Source: Echinococcus granulosus (taxonomy: Eukaryota > Platyhelminthes > Cestoda > Cyclophyllidea > Taeniidae). Taken from it: DNA of 64,000 bases. This document shows, piece after piece, positions 22,371-34,100 of this stretch. The notes under the pieces were generated by a model, which was not told the origin of the DNA, ran no database searches, and was given only the letters and a program-made list of their open reading frames with translations. The stretch is taken from contig NW_020170383.1 of assembly GCF_000524195.1 (NCBI RefSeq), forward strand, positions 2,099,758 through 2,163,757, in the 5' to 3' direction. The translations under genes and the position numbers were made by a program. How positions within the stretch are numbered: position 1 is the stretch's first letter; every line of letters begins with the position of its first letter.

Positions 22371-25300
22371 CTACGGGAGTGGAATCATAAATTTCAGCAA
22401 GGTATTTTCAAAACTTTTATTATTTGCAGCTCCCAGCACCGAAGTTAGCTTGGCCGCAAGGATGGAAAACGTGTTTAGAAGTACGTAGCTGTTTTTTGGC
22501 AAATCGGGAAGGTCGATTGTATCGGAGTCATTGGCGATGAAACAACCCGCAAACCAGGTGTTCCATATTCCTGCCTTATGGCAGCAGCAGAGCACAAGAA
22601 TGGAAAGCACGGCCAGTAATTGTGGCACAACGACTTGGCAGAACCTACTAGCACTGTCTATCTCTTTCTCACACCTGCTAGAAAACTAAAAAAAAAGTTA
22701 CCGAAATAGCTAAACCAAGACTTGACCCTGTATTGGTCATCTGACTGGATGCAAATAAGTGGATCTAGCTAATGTACAGTGTAGTGGAGGTGCAAACAAA
22801 TGATTGCGAATTGAATAAAAGTTAGTCACGAAAGTTTCGCGGATAATTGCTCTTAAAAATGGCCGTTTAGCCAACAAACAATGGTTGTTTGATAGCAAAC
22901 GTTATGTGAAGTTCAATGCAGAACGAGCGTAATTAAGGCTGCTTTATCAAAGTTCTATTATAAAAACCAAATGATTTTAGGCGAAGTAAAGCGTTCTAAC
23001 AGGGCATCAACATATTCCGTGATGACTGTTTGCCAAGGAGTGGATACGGGTATGAGTAAATAGGACTAAATGTGTGAAATTAAGTGGTGAATGCTCGAGG
23101 CATGCCTAAGTTAATCTTTTGTCGTAGTCACACATGTCGATTCTCCCTTGCATGTAAAATGTTCAAGTTGAAAAACTCACCGAGCTGAAGATAGAGTACT
23201 GGTCGAAAGCGAGCTTTGAACAGGTCTCCAAGTTTTGCATTATTCTGACAAGTTGCTGGACAATCTTGAAAGGACTGTGGTTGCCATTGTGATGGCGGGC
23301 ATTACGACCACATACGTAGTGGGCTTTCCACAGCCACAACCGAGACATATCCACTGTAGGTAAGAACTCACTCTAGAAAGTGAAAAAAATACTTAAAATC
23401 AGACAGAAATAATTTTACGGTGCAGAGTCTCAGAAACAATTTACAGTAAAACATGTTTAGTGGTTAAATTAAACCGCACCTTATCAACATGTTGGAGTAT
23501 CATAACCTGCAAAATGAATTTTTAAAGGAAAGTAAATTGTGAATTATCAGTTCTGTCGATACCACTGAATTGGAAAAAGCTGGGAATGGCACTAAGCTGG
23601 ATTAAATTAGTGGTTACTTAGGAGTAGTGCTTGTCTGGCATCACTATTACTGAAGAACAAAGTAGGATGGTCATAAACTAAGATATCGCAGACAAGTTGC
23701 CTGCAATTGCATGGTAAATCGAATTGAAGGAGATCGTACTCGGCAATGAACCCATCTGGATTATAAATAGCTTCAATTAGAATTGACGGAATTGGCATAG
23801 GCTAGAGTGAATGCCCTAGTGTCTTGTAAGATTCATGTTACCGAGTATATAGACAATTTGCTCAAGTTTTCGCAAAACAAATAACACGATATATATATTC
23901 TCGGATTTTCGAATCATTTTCAGGACTTATCTCCCGATCGGCTATTTTATCAAATCAATATTAGGCGTGGGATTATTAATGCTTACAGCATCCTCTACTG
24001 AATGAAGTGAAATATCACTCCTTTCAGGTAGCCCCGGAAACCAAAGTTGAGCCCTATGCAAAAGGAGTTTTCGCGGTTGCTGCACTTGATCCAATTCTGC
24101 AAACACTCGGAAAAAAGAGGCCCAAGCGGACCACAATCCACATGCGGCTACCGCATAACGAGCAAGCAGACTGAATGTGTCTGGCCTAACGTCGAGATCA
24201 CGGATGACCAAGGCTGTATTACCCCCTCTCATATGGTTAAGTAGCAGAAAAATACAAAACTTTAAACGTCGCGCAACGCCTTCCCAAATGACGCAATCGG
24301 ATACAGACGTTTCAAAGAGTTCACCGTGAGCCAGCCGACGCCTTAGGAGAGGTCCTTCCTCTGCGCAAAACACACCACCAAGGAGAAGCAAATTGATGGG
24401 TCCAATACACTGCCCGAAATTCTTCCACTCCTCCAAGTGAATGGGTCCCAGAGTAGACTTTTGTAGCCGCATTTTAAGTATACCATCCAAAGTTAGAAAA
24501 ACCCTATTTTCAGAGGCGAGTACACCCTCGGGCCAGTTTACCACCCGACAAAATTCATTTCGAAGCACCGAGGCAATACAGAGCACTCCGAGGCAGGTTG
24601 CGTCAAAATACCGGCGCGTCATAAACAAGTCGATAAAGGGTCTCAAGAAAACGGGATTTAAATTTTCAGGTTCCCGGAGAAATGGTGAATAATTGTCATT
24701 GGGTAACAGTTCTGTGGAGAATGACTTAAAGCATTCAGGGAGTTTGGAGTCAGCAACCGCAGGTTTATTAAAAGTACTCAGTAGTTGTTCATCTATCGAC
24801 AGAACTAGAGCAAAGAGAAAGTATAGCAAACACACAGGAACCTCATTTTTGAAGTCGATAGGGGAAACAAATCCATGCCAAAAGAGGTTGTGTAGATTAA
24901 GAGAAGTCACAGGTCCGAATAAAATTTTGAGAATTGAACGTGTTGGAGCGTTAATAAAAGAAGTCAAGCGGGGATCATCTAAAGCTGCAGTAAGATTAGC
25001 AGGAGTTCGACCGCTCTCGTCCGCAAGGAGGTGTAATATAGAAAAATCGAGCATCGATATGAGTTGCAGAGTGGATACGAATCGATCGATGTGGTTGCTA
25101 CTTGAAACAATATTTCGAAGTCTGGCAAAATGCAAGGGCATATTGAGCCAACTTAGAGAGTACGCATTAAACTGAAAGGCGTCAATGTAGAAGTTCTCCT
25201 CGCAGCGACGCATAGTGTGGGCAATGGATTGAACCGCGGAATGATAATCCCCTTTTTCGACGAAATCTTTAAGATGAAATGCAACGTTATCCATTACAAG

Positions 25301-26460
25301 GAATCCATCACAAGTAACACAAGGGCAATTCCTGTCACTAGAAGACAAGATTTCGTCACCGCGACATGCACGGAAAAGGTCCTTGGCTAGAGATGAAAGA
25401 AAGCTGTCCGGACGAAAAATCGACTCCGATGACTAAAACATAGGAGTAGAGATGAAAAATCGAGTTGCGCACGGAAATACAAATAATTTCGGGACAAATA
25501 ATGTGAGCATTCCACGAATCCAAATTGCCTGAGTCCGAAAAATTTAAGTTCTATGGCGTTTTCTGCGCCAAATTTATAGGTTCCTATGCAGCATTTAAAT
25601 GGAACACAAGTACACACTTGTGCTGTCTCAGAGTTACAGTTGACCTGGCATTCTAATAACAAATATGCACTAAACAGATAACAAGGTACAAACATAGTTG
25701 CGGATTTAAAGCGGAAGATAACTATATACCGAGGAAAATGCTTTCGGCAACTACGCAAAAGCAATAAGATGGTAGTGCTAATTACTCATAACAGCATACC
25801 AAATTAAGTCACAGAAGTAATAATTACTCGAGTCACTCGATTCTCCCGATAAATATCACCGTATGTTATCATATGAAATCTCCTTCGGAATTATTTGGAA
25901 GCACTGCTGGGCAATACCTGCCTTCATGGTTAGGCAGATTTTGCAACTGAGTCAAGTTTTGTGAGTCTCCAAATCAGCAAAAATAACACTAAAGTTGGGT
26001 AGGTTAATGTTCAAGTTGATACCCTAGTTCCTACATTGATGCAAATAGCCGATAAAATGAGTTCCAAATATGTTTTAAGCAATTACCGCTCGGACATGTA
26101 AGTAAATGCATGCCTAAATACTGTTCCAAGTATTCAAAAGGCACAACTCCGTCCTGCATTTAAAAATCAAAGAAGTGTCAGCGGAATCAGAGTGGTGCAA
26201 GAAACACTTACCATCCTAAATTGGTGCAACTCTGCACTGACCTTCAGAACCAGCGCGTTTAATCGTGCGGTAAAGATAATAAAAGGAAATTCCACCAATG
26301 CAGTTGGATAAGGGAAGAGATAGTGGAGTTTCGTAATACATGTGTTGTTTAAATGTGCTTTTAGGGGAGGATCGAATCGAACCTCGAGACTGAGGAGCAG
26401 GCAACGTCCCGCAATCTGGAGAAAGGTTCCTTGTCTAAACCTTCCTGAACTTTTACTCAT
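22371..26460 (-). CDS. ERMARD: ERMARD-like ER membrane protein (DUF4209 family), 6 exons
   Basis: Exons: 26460-26212, 26153-26087, 25386-23987, 23801-23618, 23353-23181, 22661-22371; in phase throughout, 787 aa (human ERMARD about 680). ERMARD is an ER membrane-associated protein linked to RNA degradation and neuronal migration; its biochemistry is poorly known. The large third exon carries the recognisable core: RSILKILFGPVTSLNLHNLFWHGFVSPIDF matches the family's N-L-R-N-x-L-W-H-G-F block, and CAEEGPLLRRRLAHGEL matches its second R-D-x-L-S-H-G-E block. The C-terminal exon has a hydrophobic segment (LLAVLSILVLCCCH), as in the human protein. The first two exons show no similarity I recognise and were joined only by strand, splice sites and phase. 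They could belong to another gene. The acceptor of the last exon is also weak. Confidence 0.75.
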
Positions 26461-26581
26461 TATCCCCCTTTACCTTACCCAATAACCATGACAAAACCAA
26501 ATTAACCTGGGTGCTCTAAGAGCATAAGGGTCAGGGGAGAGGAGATCTACTAGCCTCGTTCTAAAATTTGTGGTGTAGTAC

Positions 26582-26757
26582 TGCAGCGTCCCGAGACTCC
26601 CTAAAGACAAAAGAAGACACGATACTCTAGCAGAATATATATATTCAGCACGGGGAAGGTGTCTGGGCTATTGGCATGGCCCAAAAGGCCAGCCCACCCA
26701 GCAAGGTACAAGAGGGCGCCTTACCAGAACCGAGGGATAAACCACTATCGTATTACA
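26582..26757 (-). mobile_element. Solo LTR of TRIM-type retroelement (176 bp)
   Basis: Reads in the minus direction as TGTAATACGATAGTGG ... GGGACGCTGCA, and aligns with 13479-13678 and 21325-21510 along its length. It is flanked by the 4-bp duplication GTAC (26578-26581 and 26758-26761). It lies 121 bp upstream of the proposed ERMARD start codon and in the same orientation, so any promoter or splice signal in the LTR could reach that gene. Confidence 0.88.
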
Positions 26758-26761
26758 GTAC

Positions 26762-28096
26762 AATGTATCTGATTGATCTCATTTCCCTTAACCTGTCTCT
26801 TAATTTTGTATGTATTTATGCGCACAAAAATAGGGTGTCAGCTTATTAGTTCTAACTATCGCGCAGCTTCAAATGGTCTCATATTTGCACACTTACATGA
26901 TCTAAATGGCGATGTAGTGTACTAACAACGCGTTTATACTAGCAAAAGCTCACTCCTAGAAATTAAAACATAGTCCAGAAAGTTGGGTCAACTTCATAAT
27001 CGGGGTCCTGACTAAATATTAGCAGTGTTTCTTACGCACATGTTGTCCGTATTCTTAAAAAATCACCAAAGTGACATATGACCCTTGTGACATTATGTTT
27101 TAAATATACATTAAACAATTTCGCAACATCAATTCTGAAAAATGAATGCTTTCTTAAGCGTCATGAGACAACCAAATAACCAAAAAGCGTTAATCCCGAA
27201 GGCTTTCAAGTTAAATGTGCTAGAATGAGAGGTATTGAGGTTTTGAGAGGCAAGCATTGCTGTTACCGGTTTTGCGCTAGATTATCTCTTCAATTGTAGG
27301 GGCATCGGCACATGCCTAAAGATTGCGGTATAATTGGTTTTGCGTGCCTACGTAGTAATTTAAAGTTATCAAGGAGGTCTCTTTTTCGATGCCTTTAATC
27401 AAAGAACCATTTACAGTCCTCTACTGGTGGATGGCAAGTCGTTAGCTAGCTTGTTTTATACATGAAACACAGGAATTGTTAATCTCTTCTATTTGTCTGT
27501 GTTAACCTTTAAACCCGCAGGCGCGTGTTTTTAATCGGCGTTTTCTTCTGCGGCTTTGCGGTAATATTAAAGCAGCACATGCCGACAACTGAGGGGGATT
27601 GTCAGAGGTATACCGCGGTCTTCACCCCTCTGCTTTTAAAAATTGGTTACTCGTAGTAACCTAATAACCGTTCAGAAAATGCCCTGTTTTGAATTTGCGC
27701 TTGTGATTTTGCTCCTACTTTTAATCGGTAGATGTGATTTTATTAGTAGTCTTGTGCTATTTTTTTACTTGGAACAAGTTACAAAGCCCAATTTTGTGGT
27801 GGTGCTTTTTGAGGCTTTTATTTTCTGGCCTCAATAGTTACTCTATCTAACCGGTTTTCGCTCTTTTTATTTTGTTCGCTATAGGTCCTATTTTGACGTA
27901 ATATGCCTGTTTGCCCTCTGCCTAAACTTTTCCTTTTTGTATTTTCTCCTTAAAGCAGGTAGTTGGACTAATGTGCATAGATCCTTAACATATTTCTTTC
28001 GATATAATGGAACCTCCTCCACTGCGGTGTGCATCGCTAAATATCGGCCCACTTTTGTGTGTTATTTCAATATTTCTTTAGATTATTCGAGGCGCA
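26762..28096. other. Divergent spacer between ERMARD/solo LTR and the convertase
   Basis: AT-rich non-coding DNA. It contains the presumed promoter/5' UTR of the convertase. 27643-27837 and 27937-28146 are short open frames without domain content. No RNA gene was recognised. Confidence 0.4.
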
Positions 28097-28159
28097 ATGA
28101 CGGCATGTTGGGCGTTTACACTGATGACACTCCACCTGTTAATTAAGTGCCTTTCTGCT
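28097..28159 (+). other. Signal peptide of the convertase
   Basis: The first 21 codons give [21 protein letters not shown], a hydrophobic stretch with a small residue at -1 and -3 style positions, before the acidic [12 protein letters not shown] of the prodomain. This supports 28097 as the true start codon. Confidence 0.75.
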
Positions 28160-31100
28160 GATTCAAAACTTGTTAATGAATTTGTAATCGAAATTGCCGT
28201 AGAAGGTAACGCACGGCATATCATCGAATCAATGGGATTTAAGTTTATTCGAAAGGTACGGATTTTAAGTGTTGTTTATACTTCTTAGATTCACGGCCAT
28301 GACTATACTTATTTGGCAAAGCTGCCCGAGAAGTCGTTTGAAAATGCCACTAAATACCTTCTCAGAACTAAGAGAAATGCGGAAGTAGTTCTAATCGAAC
28401 AACAAAAGCAGCTTATTAGAACTAAACGGGATGTGTTTACGTGGAACGATTTAAAATATCCGGATATGTGGTACCTGGTATGTAATTTTTGAATGTTGAG
28501 TATTACTTGAAATCCAATTTGAGTGTAAAGTCAGAGGACAATTTATTATTACCATTTACTCATTTTACAAGACCTCCAAAATAATCATCCAACTGTATGG
28601 AAACTTTTTTGTTTTCGAGAACCGGGCGTCTAATAAGTATAGCGATGAGGTTGACTTGAATGTGCAGGAGGCATGGCAACTGGGTTATTCTGGAAAAGGA
28701 GTTGTTGTAACCATAATGGATGATGGTTTGGATCACACACATCCTGACCTTTCAGCAAATTATGTAACTGTATTTTCCTACTTTTTTGTTCTGGCTTTTT
28801 AACTGCTTGAAAGTTTTCTTTTGAGCTATTGTAATAGACTTTGGCCTGTTTGTTTAGTTGTAATTACATTATTTACTGTTCTCTTGGAAATCTTGTTGAA
28901 TTCTTATTGTTTGATAATAATTAGGTGTTGTTTTTATGGCTTACTAGTCACTAGTTAATTAGTCTCCCTCTCAATGAACATAAAGAAGTTTAATACTTTC
29001 TCTCTTCTAGGCCGAACAGGCTAGTTGGGATGTTAATAATGGTGATCGAGATCCCATGCCAAACACCACGAACCCTGATAATAAGTAAGCCGGAATTTTA
29101 TGCTTGCTACAACTTTCTATGCTTGGCCTCTTCTATATCCACTCAACAACGATGTTACAAGAATTATCTCTTATGGGGACAATTTTTTCTATCTACTTTG
29201 ACCAATAAAACTGCCTGTCAAATCGTCTGGGAGTGTCTAAGCACTTAAAAATATTGAAGTCTCTTGAAAACAATTCACTCGGTTCACGTAGTATGCAACA
29301 AGTACATACGCTCTTCTTTGTCACGTTTTGATTGTAAAGTCTGAGTCACTCTCCAGTTCAGTAATTTTGCATCTGTTAGCATTGTTACCTTTGCCACGAG
29401 CCTCTATATCAGAAAACTCGACCTAACTTTCGTGTTAAATCCATCTGCGAGCTTCATCTTTTCTGCTATTCTTCATCTTGAATGCAATTGCAAGTTAGCG
29501 CTTTATGAGAAAAGTTATATCATTTTGTAACTACAATTGATTGTCTCCTCAAAGTTTGCATATTTAGCATGGATGAGTATTAAAAAGTTAAAAGTGTTAA
29601 AGCGAATTACTTCTTTCTTGTGCCCATTTCAAGTGAATGGTTTTTGGAATCTCCATGTATGTCTGCTTTGTACCCTCAATATGATTCAAGCTGATCTCAT
29701 CACCATGCGGTATTGGCCTCTCATTTTTTTTCCATCCTGAACAAATGATTGTAAGACTTTTATTCGTTTTGCATGCGTTTAAATTGCTTCATGTTGCTCA
29801 TGAGAAAAAATCACTGCATATAGGTACTCTTCATATTCTGTAAGGAATTGTTTTTCAAGTAGGCTCATCATATCTTTTGAACTTTAGCTTGTTTTGTTGT
29901 ACACTCAAGATTTCGTCTCAATCAGCTCGATTACAGCATATATACTCCTTGTGTCCAAATAACACTATCTTGCACTGCAGCCTAAATATGTGCTGGACGC
30001 ACGTCATTTCAAACCAAATGTTAGAAATAAATGTTGTGTGGGCTAAACTTTTCGGCATTGGCGATTTTACTTAAATACCGAAAAGTACATATAAGGTATT
30101 TTACGGCATGTTGTGGTGTAAGAGTCAAGACTGCACATGGTTTGGTCAATGGTACGCTTGCGCATCATTTTGGAGCACTGGCACTTACTGGGTGAAGCAA
30201 TGGTTGGGGATATGGACACCTGGCTACCAACCACTCCGACCAACTCTGTCCAAAGTAGTACGCGCAATAGGATGTTAAGCCGTTTTTGAAAATCATGAAG
30301 TGGTTCTTCTTAATTGACGAACTTCCCGGAAATTTAAGAATCTATCATATGACTACTTCCTAAAAATTTGCGAGAACCAATTCGTGTTTACACTATTTGC
30401 ACTTCTCAGGCTGTGAAATATGGTTTCTTGTCACCTACTAAATACATTTTGAATAAGTAGTTGGAGCATTTTTTTCTACTTTGTTGAAACGTGTCTTCAC
30501 TGGATGGCTTTCTCACGACTGCTATTGACGCAGTCACTGTAAACCTTTTTTTTGTGCATTTCGTAACGCACAAATTCAGAAATATAATTCGAGCAAACGA
30601 AGGTAGATATATTCCCTCTTCCTAGACATGGAACAAGGTGCGCAGGCCAAGTTGCCGCTGTGGGAAACAACTCAGTATGCATTGTTGGGGTCGCTTTCAA
30701 CGTCCTTATAGGTGGTAAGTAGTCTCGCCTCTCATACGTTGTTTACATGTGTGTATGTCATCTGACACGATTGTTTTTTTGAAAGTTTGTAACTTTTTGC
30801 CTTAGAAACACCGTTTGAGCGGTGAAATCTTTCTGTGCAGTTTTCGAAATTGTGTATTGACGGCTACAACTTGGGAAGTGAACTCCACCTTCTACCATTA
30901 CTCCAATCACACTCTCTTGCTATGTCTGGCGAAGCTGTGACCCTTTCCCACGTAATCTAACATTTCGGTCTCTATAAATTTTAGTGAAGTTGGTAAAATC
31001 AAGATTTAATAAATGTATTGACATAACTTATATCAGAGTCGTATTCTAAACTCCCTGTCGCTTCAGTATCCTGAAAATGTGCAAATTGAGGAAGCTGTAT

Positions 31101-34100
31101 TGGTGGTGGAATGTAAATCTCGCACTAACACAGTTACCCATAGACACCATGGTTAGTTGAACACTTTAAATGGTTTACATAAAGTGGTCGTTTGCACTTC
31201 TAAGGATGATTTTTTTATTTATCTAAAATGGACATTTACGGAAATTTTGCGGGGATGTTAATTCTCCCAGTCTTATTGGTAGGCGCGCGCCACAGCAAAT
31301 CTTACTAAAGTGCAGTTGAACAGATCTGTCATTAAATCTTATTATTAGTTTTGCTTACATTTATCCAAACACAAACCAATTTTGTAGCGTTTGTTCAAGC
31401 TGTATGTCATGCAAAGCTTTGCCTTTAACCCTGGCGAAACACTCCGGTGGTTATTATTGGTACAGATTATGTGATAAAACCGTCCCATGATAATAAACGG
31501 CTTGAAATGTGCTGGTAGAAAATGTGGTGGCTTTATACAATGTGTAATTTAAGTGGTTCAGCAAATAGGGCATGAAAATAAATGATCATCCATTGGGTAC
31601 CCGCTTGTTGAATCCGAGTTAGTTGACGATTTTGATCGCTTAAATTGTAATTCATGTTGACGTTTTTACAGCCTTGCATTTATCGGCAAACTTTACCCTC
31701 TGCTTGGCTAAAGTAAATGGGATTTCTGAATGAACACTTTCCAGCTCAGAACAACAGAACATCCTCTTTCTGGGCGAAACGTCAAAAACCGTTTTAAATA
31801 AGTCGTTTTTTGTCTCGTTATGTATTCTAATCTTGACTTGTGTAATGGATATCTGGGCTTTTCTTATAATTTTCGCCCACAAATAAGAATAGTACCAACA
31901 AATAATTTGACCATAATTCAATACTTTATTTGTTGAAATCGAGCATATGGTAGTAGCTTAGTTGTTACATATGATCCATTGGTGCTAGGCACTCATTAAC
32001 GCTTGCCTGCCAAAACTTGCCTTATGTACTGGTATTAGCAACTCGGCGTTCCTGTGTGGTCTTTACGCCTTTTCAAGGGGTCCTCGTTTTTTTGTCTTCA
32101 TCGTACCTCCTCCCTTGCTCCAACTTCATTCGCCCTGAGATCGTAGGCGACCTACCCACTTGAATCTTAGTACACTTTGAAAAAAGCATGTAAATACTAT
32201 CGCACCGTGTAATCTATTGACGTTTTAGTTAAAGGTATATCAATGGCTCCGTTATGATGCGTGCGTTGTGTGGAATTGGTCTAGTATCTTCGAGATATCT
32301 TACTAACAACTGTTTTTGACCGTGATGTTCGAGATGTATTCCAGTTTTTGTGTCATTCGTGAATAAAGCCAAATCATTTGGGCCATCTTGCGCACAAATA
32401 GCCGACAATATACCATAACCCAAATTATTTTTCGGCGGCGCGTCACTCCATTGATTTACCATCCAAACATTCGTAGCAATGGCGTGCGTTCACATTTAAG
32501 ATGAAGTCTGGTGGTCAAATTTATATCTGCTCAAGTTAACGACTTTACCCACTTTACTGCTCGACTGCTTCAAAGACTTAACAAATTAACTTGGTCGTAG
32601 GTTAAAATGTTTTGATTCGGCCTCCTCGTTACTTTTTAATGCTACTACCAAACAGTTAAATGGGTTCATTTTTCAACTAAACACTTGGCGGCGAGTGACG
32701 GATTCAGTGGGGCCCCTGTTCTTCATCAGCAGCGATAAATACACACCACACCATATGTATGCATACAATTGAAAAATGGACTCATTTCGGGCAATGCGTA
32801 AAATATTCATTTGGTCTTGAAGTATGCGTTCAATCCTAAGCTTGGTGTTTTTTATGTCTCTCTATGATGTTTTAAATGGATTTTTTGATTAGCTTGATTG
32901 GATTTGTTAGACCCATTGTTCCAAATATATTCGAAAATGCAGGTCTGTGAAGCTTTATTTGTACCATTTTCGGGCGGCTTTTACTATTTCCACCTATTTT
33001 TTCCATATATATTGTCATAGAATTATAATTTCACTGCTTTAGAATAAATACAATGGATATTGCTAGAAGTAAATATGCATAAAATTAGCTGTCCTCACAT
33101 TATATTCTTGAAAATTTTTCTTTCTATTGTTTTAGGAATTCGGATGTTGGATGGAACCATAACGGATCGCGTAGAGGCCGAGTCGCTGAATTTCAACCAG
33201 AACTACATTGATATTTACTCAGGCAGTTGGGGACCGGATGACACGGGCCAAATCTACGAGGGTCCTGGTCGAATGGCCTCCGAAGCCTTTCACAAAGGTG
33301 CCACTACAGTATGTGCTAGCATGGCTATTAGATTGTATTCAACTTTATTTGCTGATTGAATCAGATGGTGCCGAAATTCTTTTACAAAATACGGGTTTTG
33401 AGCTCTACTGTCCGATTTCGTTTCGTAATTTACATTTTGGCATGATCTCTACGACTTTAATTATGTCTTTCAGGATGTTTGTATGAAGCCTTTTTGTATT
33501 CATATTATCTATTGATTTACAAGAATAGTAATAAAAGGCATATTCCAAGCTTAAAAATATTTGCATCCCCCATTAGATCACATGAATGAATATAAAGCAC
33601 GAAGAATCGTGCTACGGTAATGCCGTTGCCAAAAACATTTGGCAGAATTTGTTTGATTTTAACGTACCCGAAGTGCTGCTGTTGTTTTTTGTGCATTATA
33701 AATACCCGATATTTGCAAGTACCACATCTTTCATTTGATGGCGTATTATTCATTACGTTTAATAATAAGGCACTCGATGATAATGCTCAAAGTCCCTTTA
33801 AACGCAGAAACGGAAGCATACGCTTGCGTAAATTGTTGGCAGGTCCTAGTTCAAGTCATGCCTCAGGACAAACTAAGGTCGTGCTATTTCGAACTAGTGC
33901 TATTTTCATATAGTGTTTGTGATTATTTCCGATCGAAACAGTGACAGGTGAATAAGACGACTGAATTCTGGTTCAGAGGTTGTATAGACCTTGTCAAAAG
34001 TGCACTGCTTCATGATGGGGCGCTTGGGTGTGAAAGGCGTTTTAAAGAATACCTGATGGGTTTTGTGTTTCATCAAACCATTCCCGGCTCTATTCACTCC

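Noticed and set aside
24441..25175. Plus-strand open frames inside the ERMARD core exon
   Set aside because: They are antisense shadows of the recognised minus-strand coding sequence.
25387..25764. 125-codon minus-strand frame upstream of the ERMARD core exon
   Set aside because: Hydrophobic, low-complexity translation of AT-rich DNA; it lies in the intron between in-phase exons and shows no domain.
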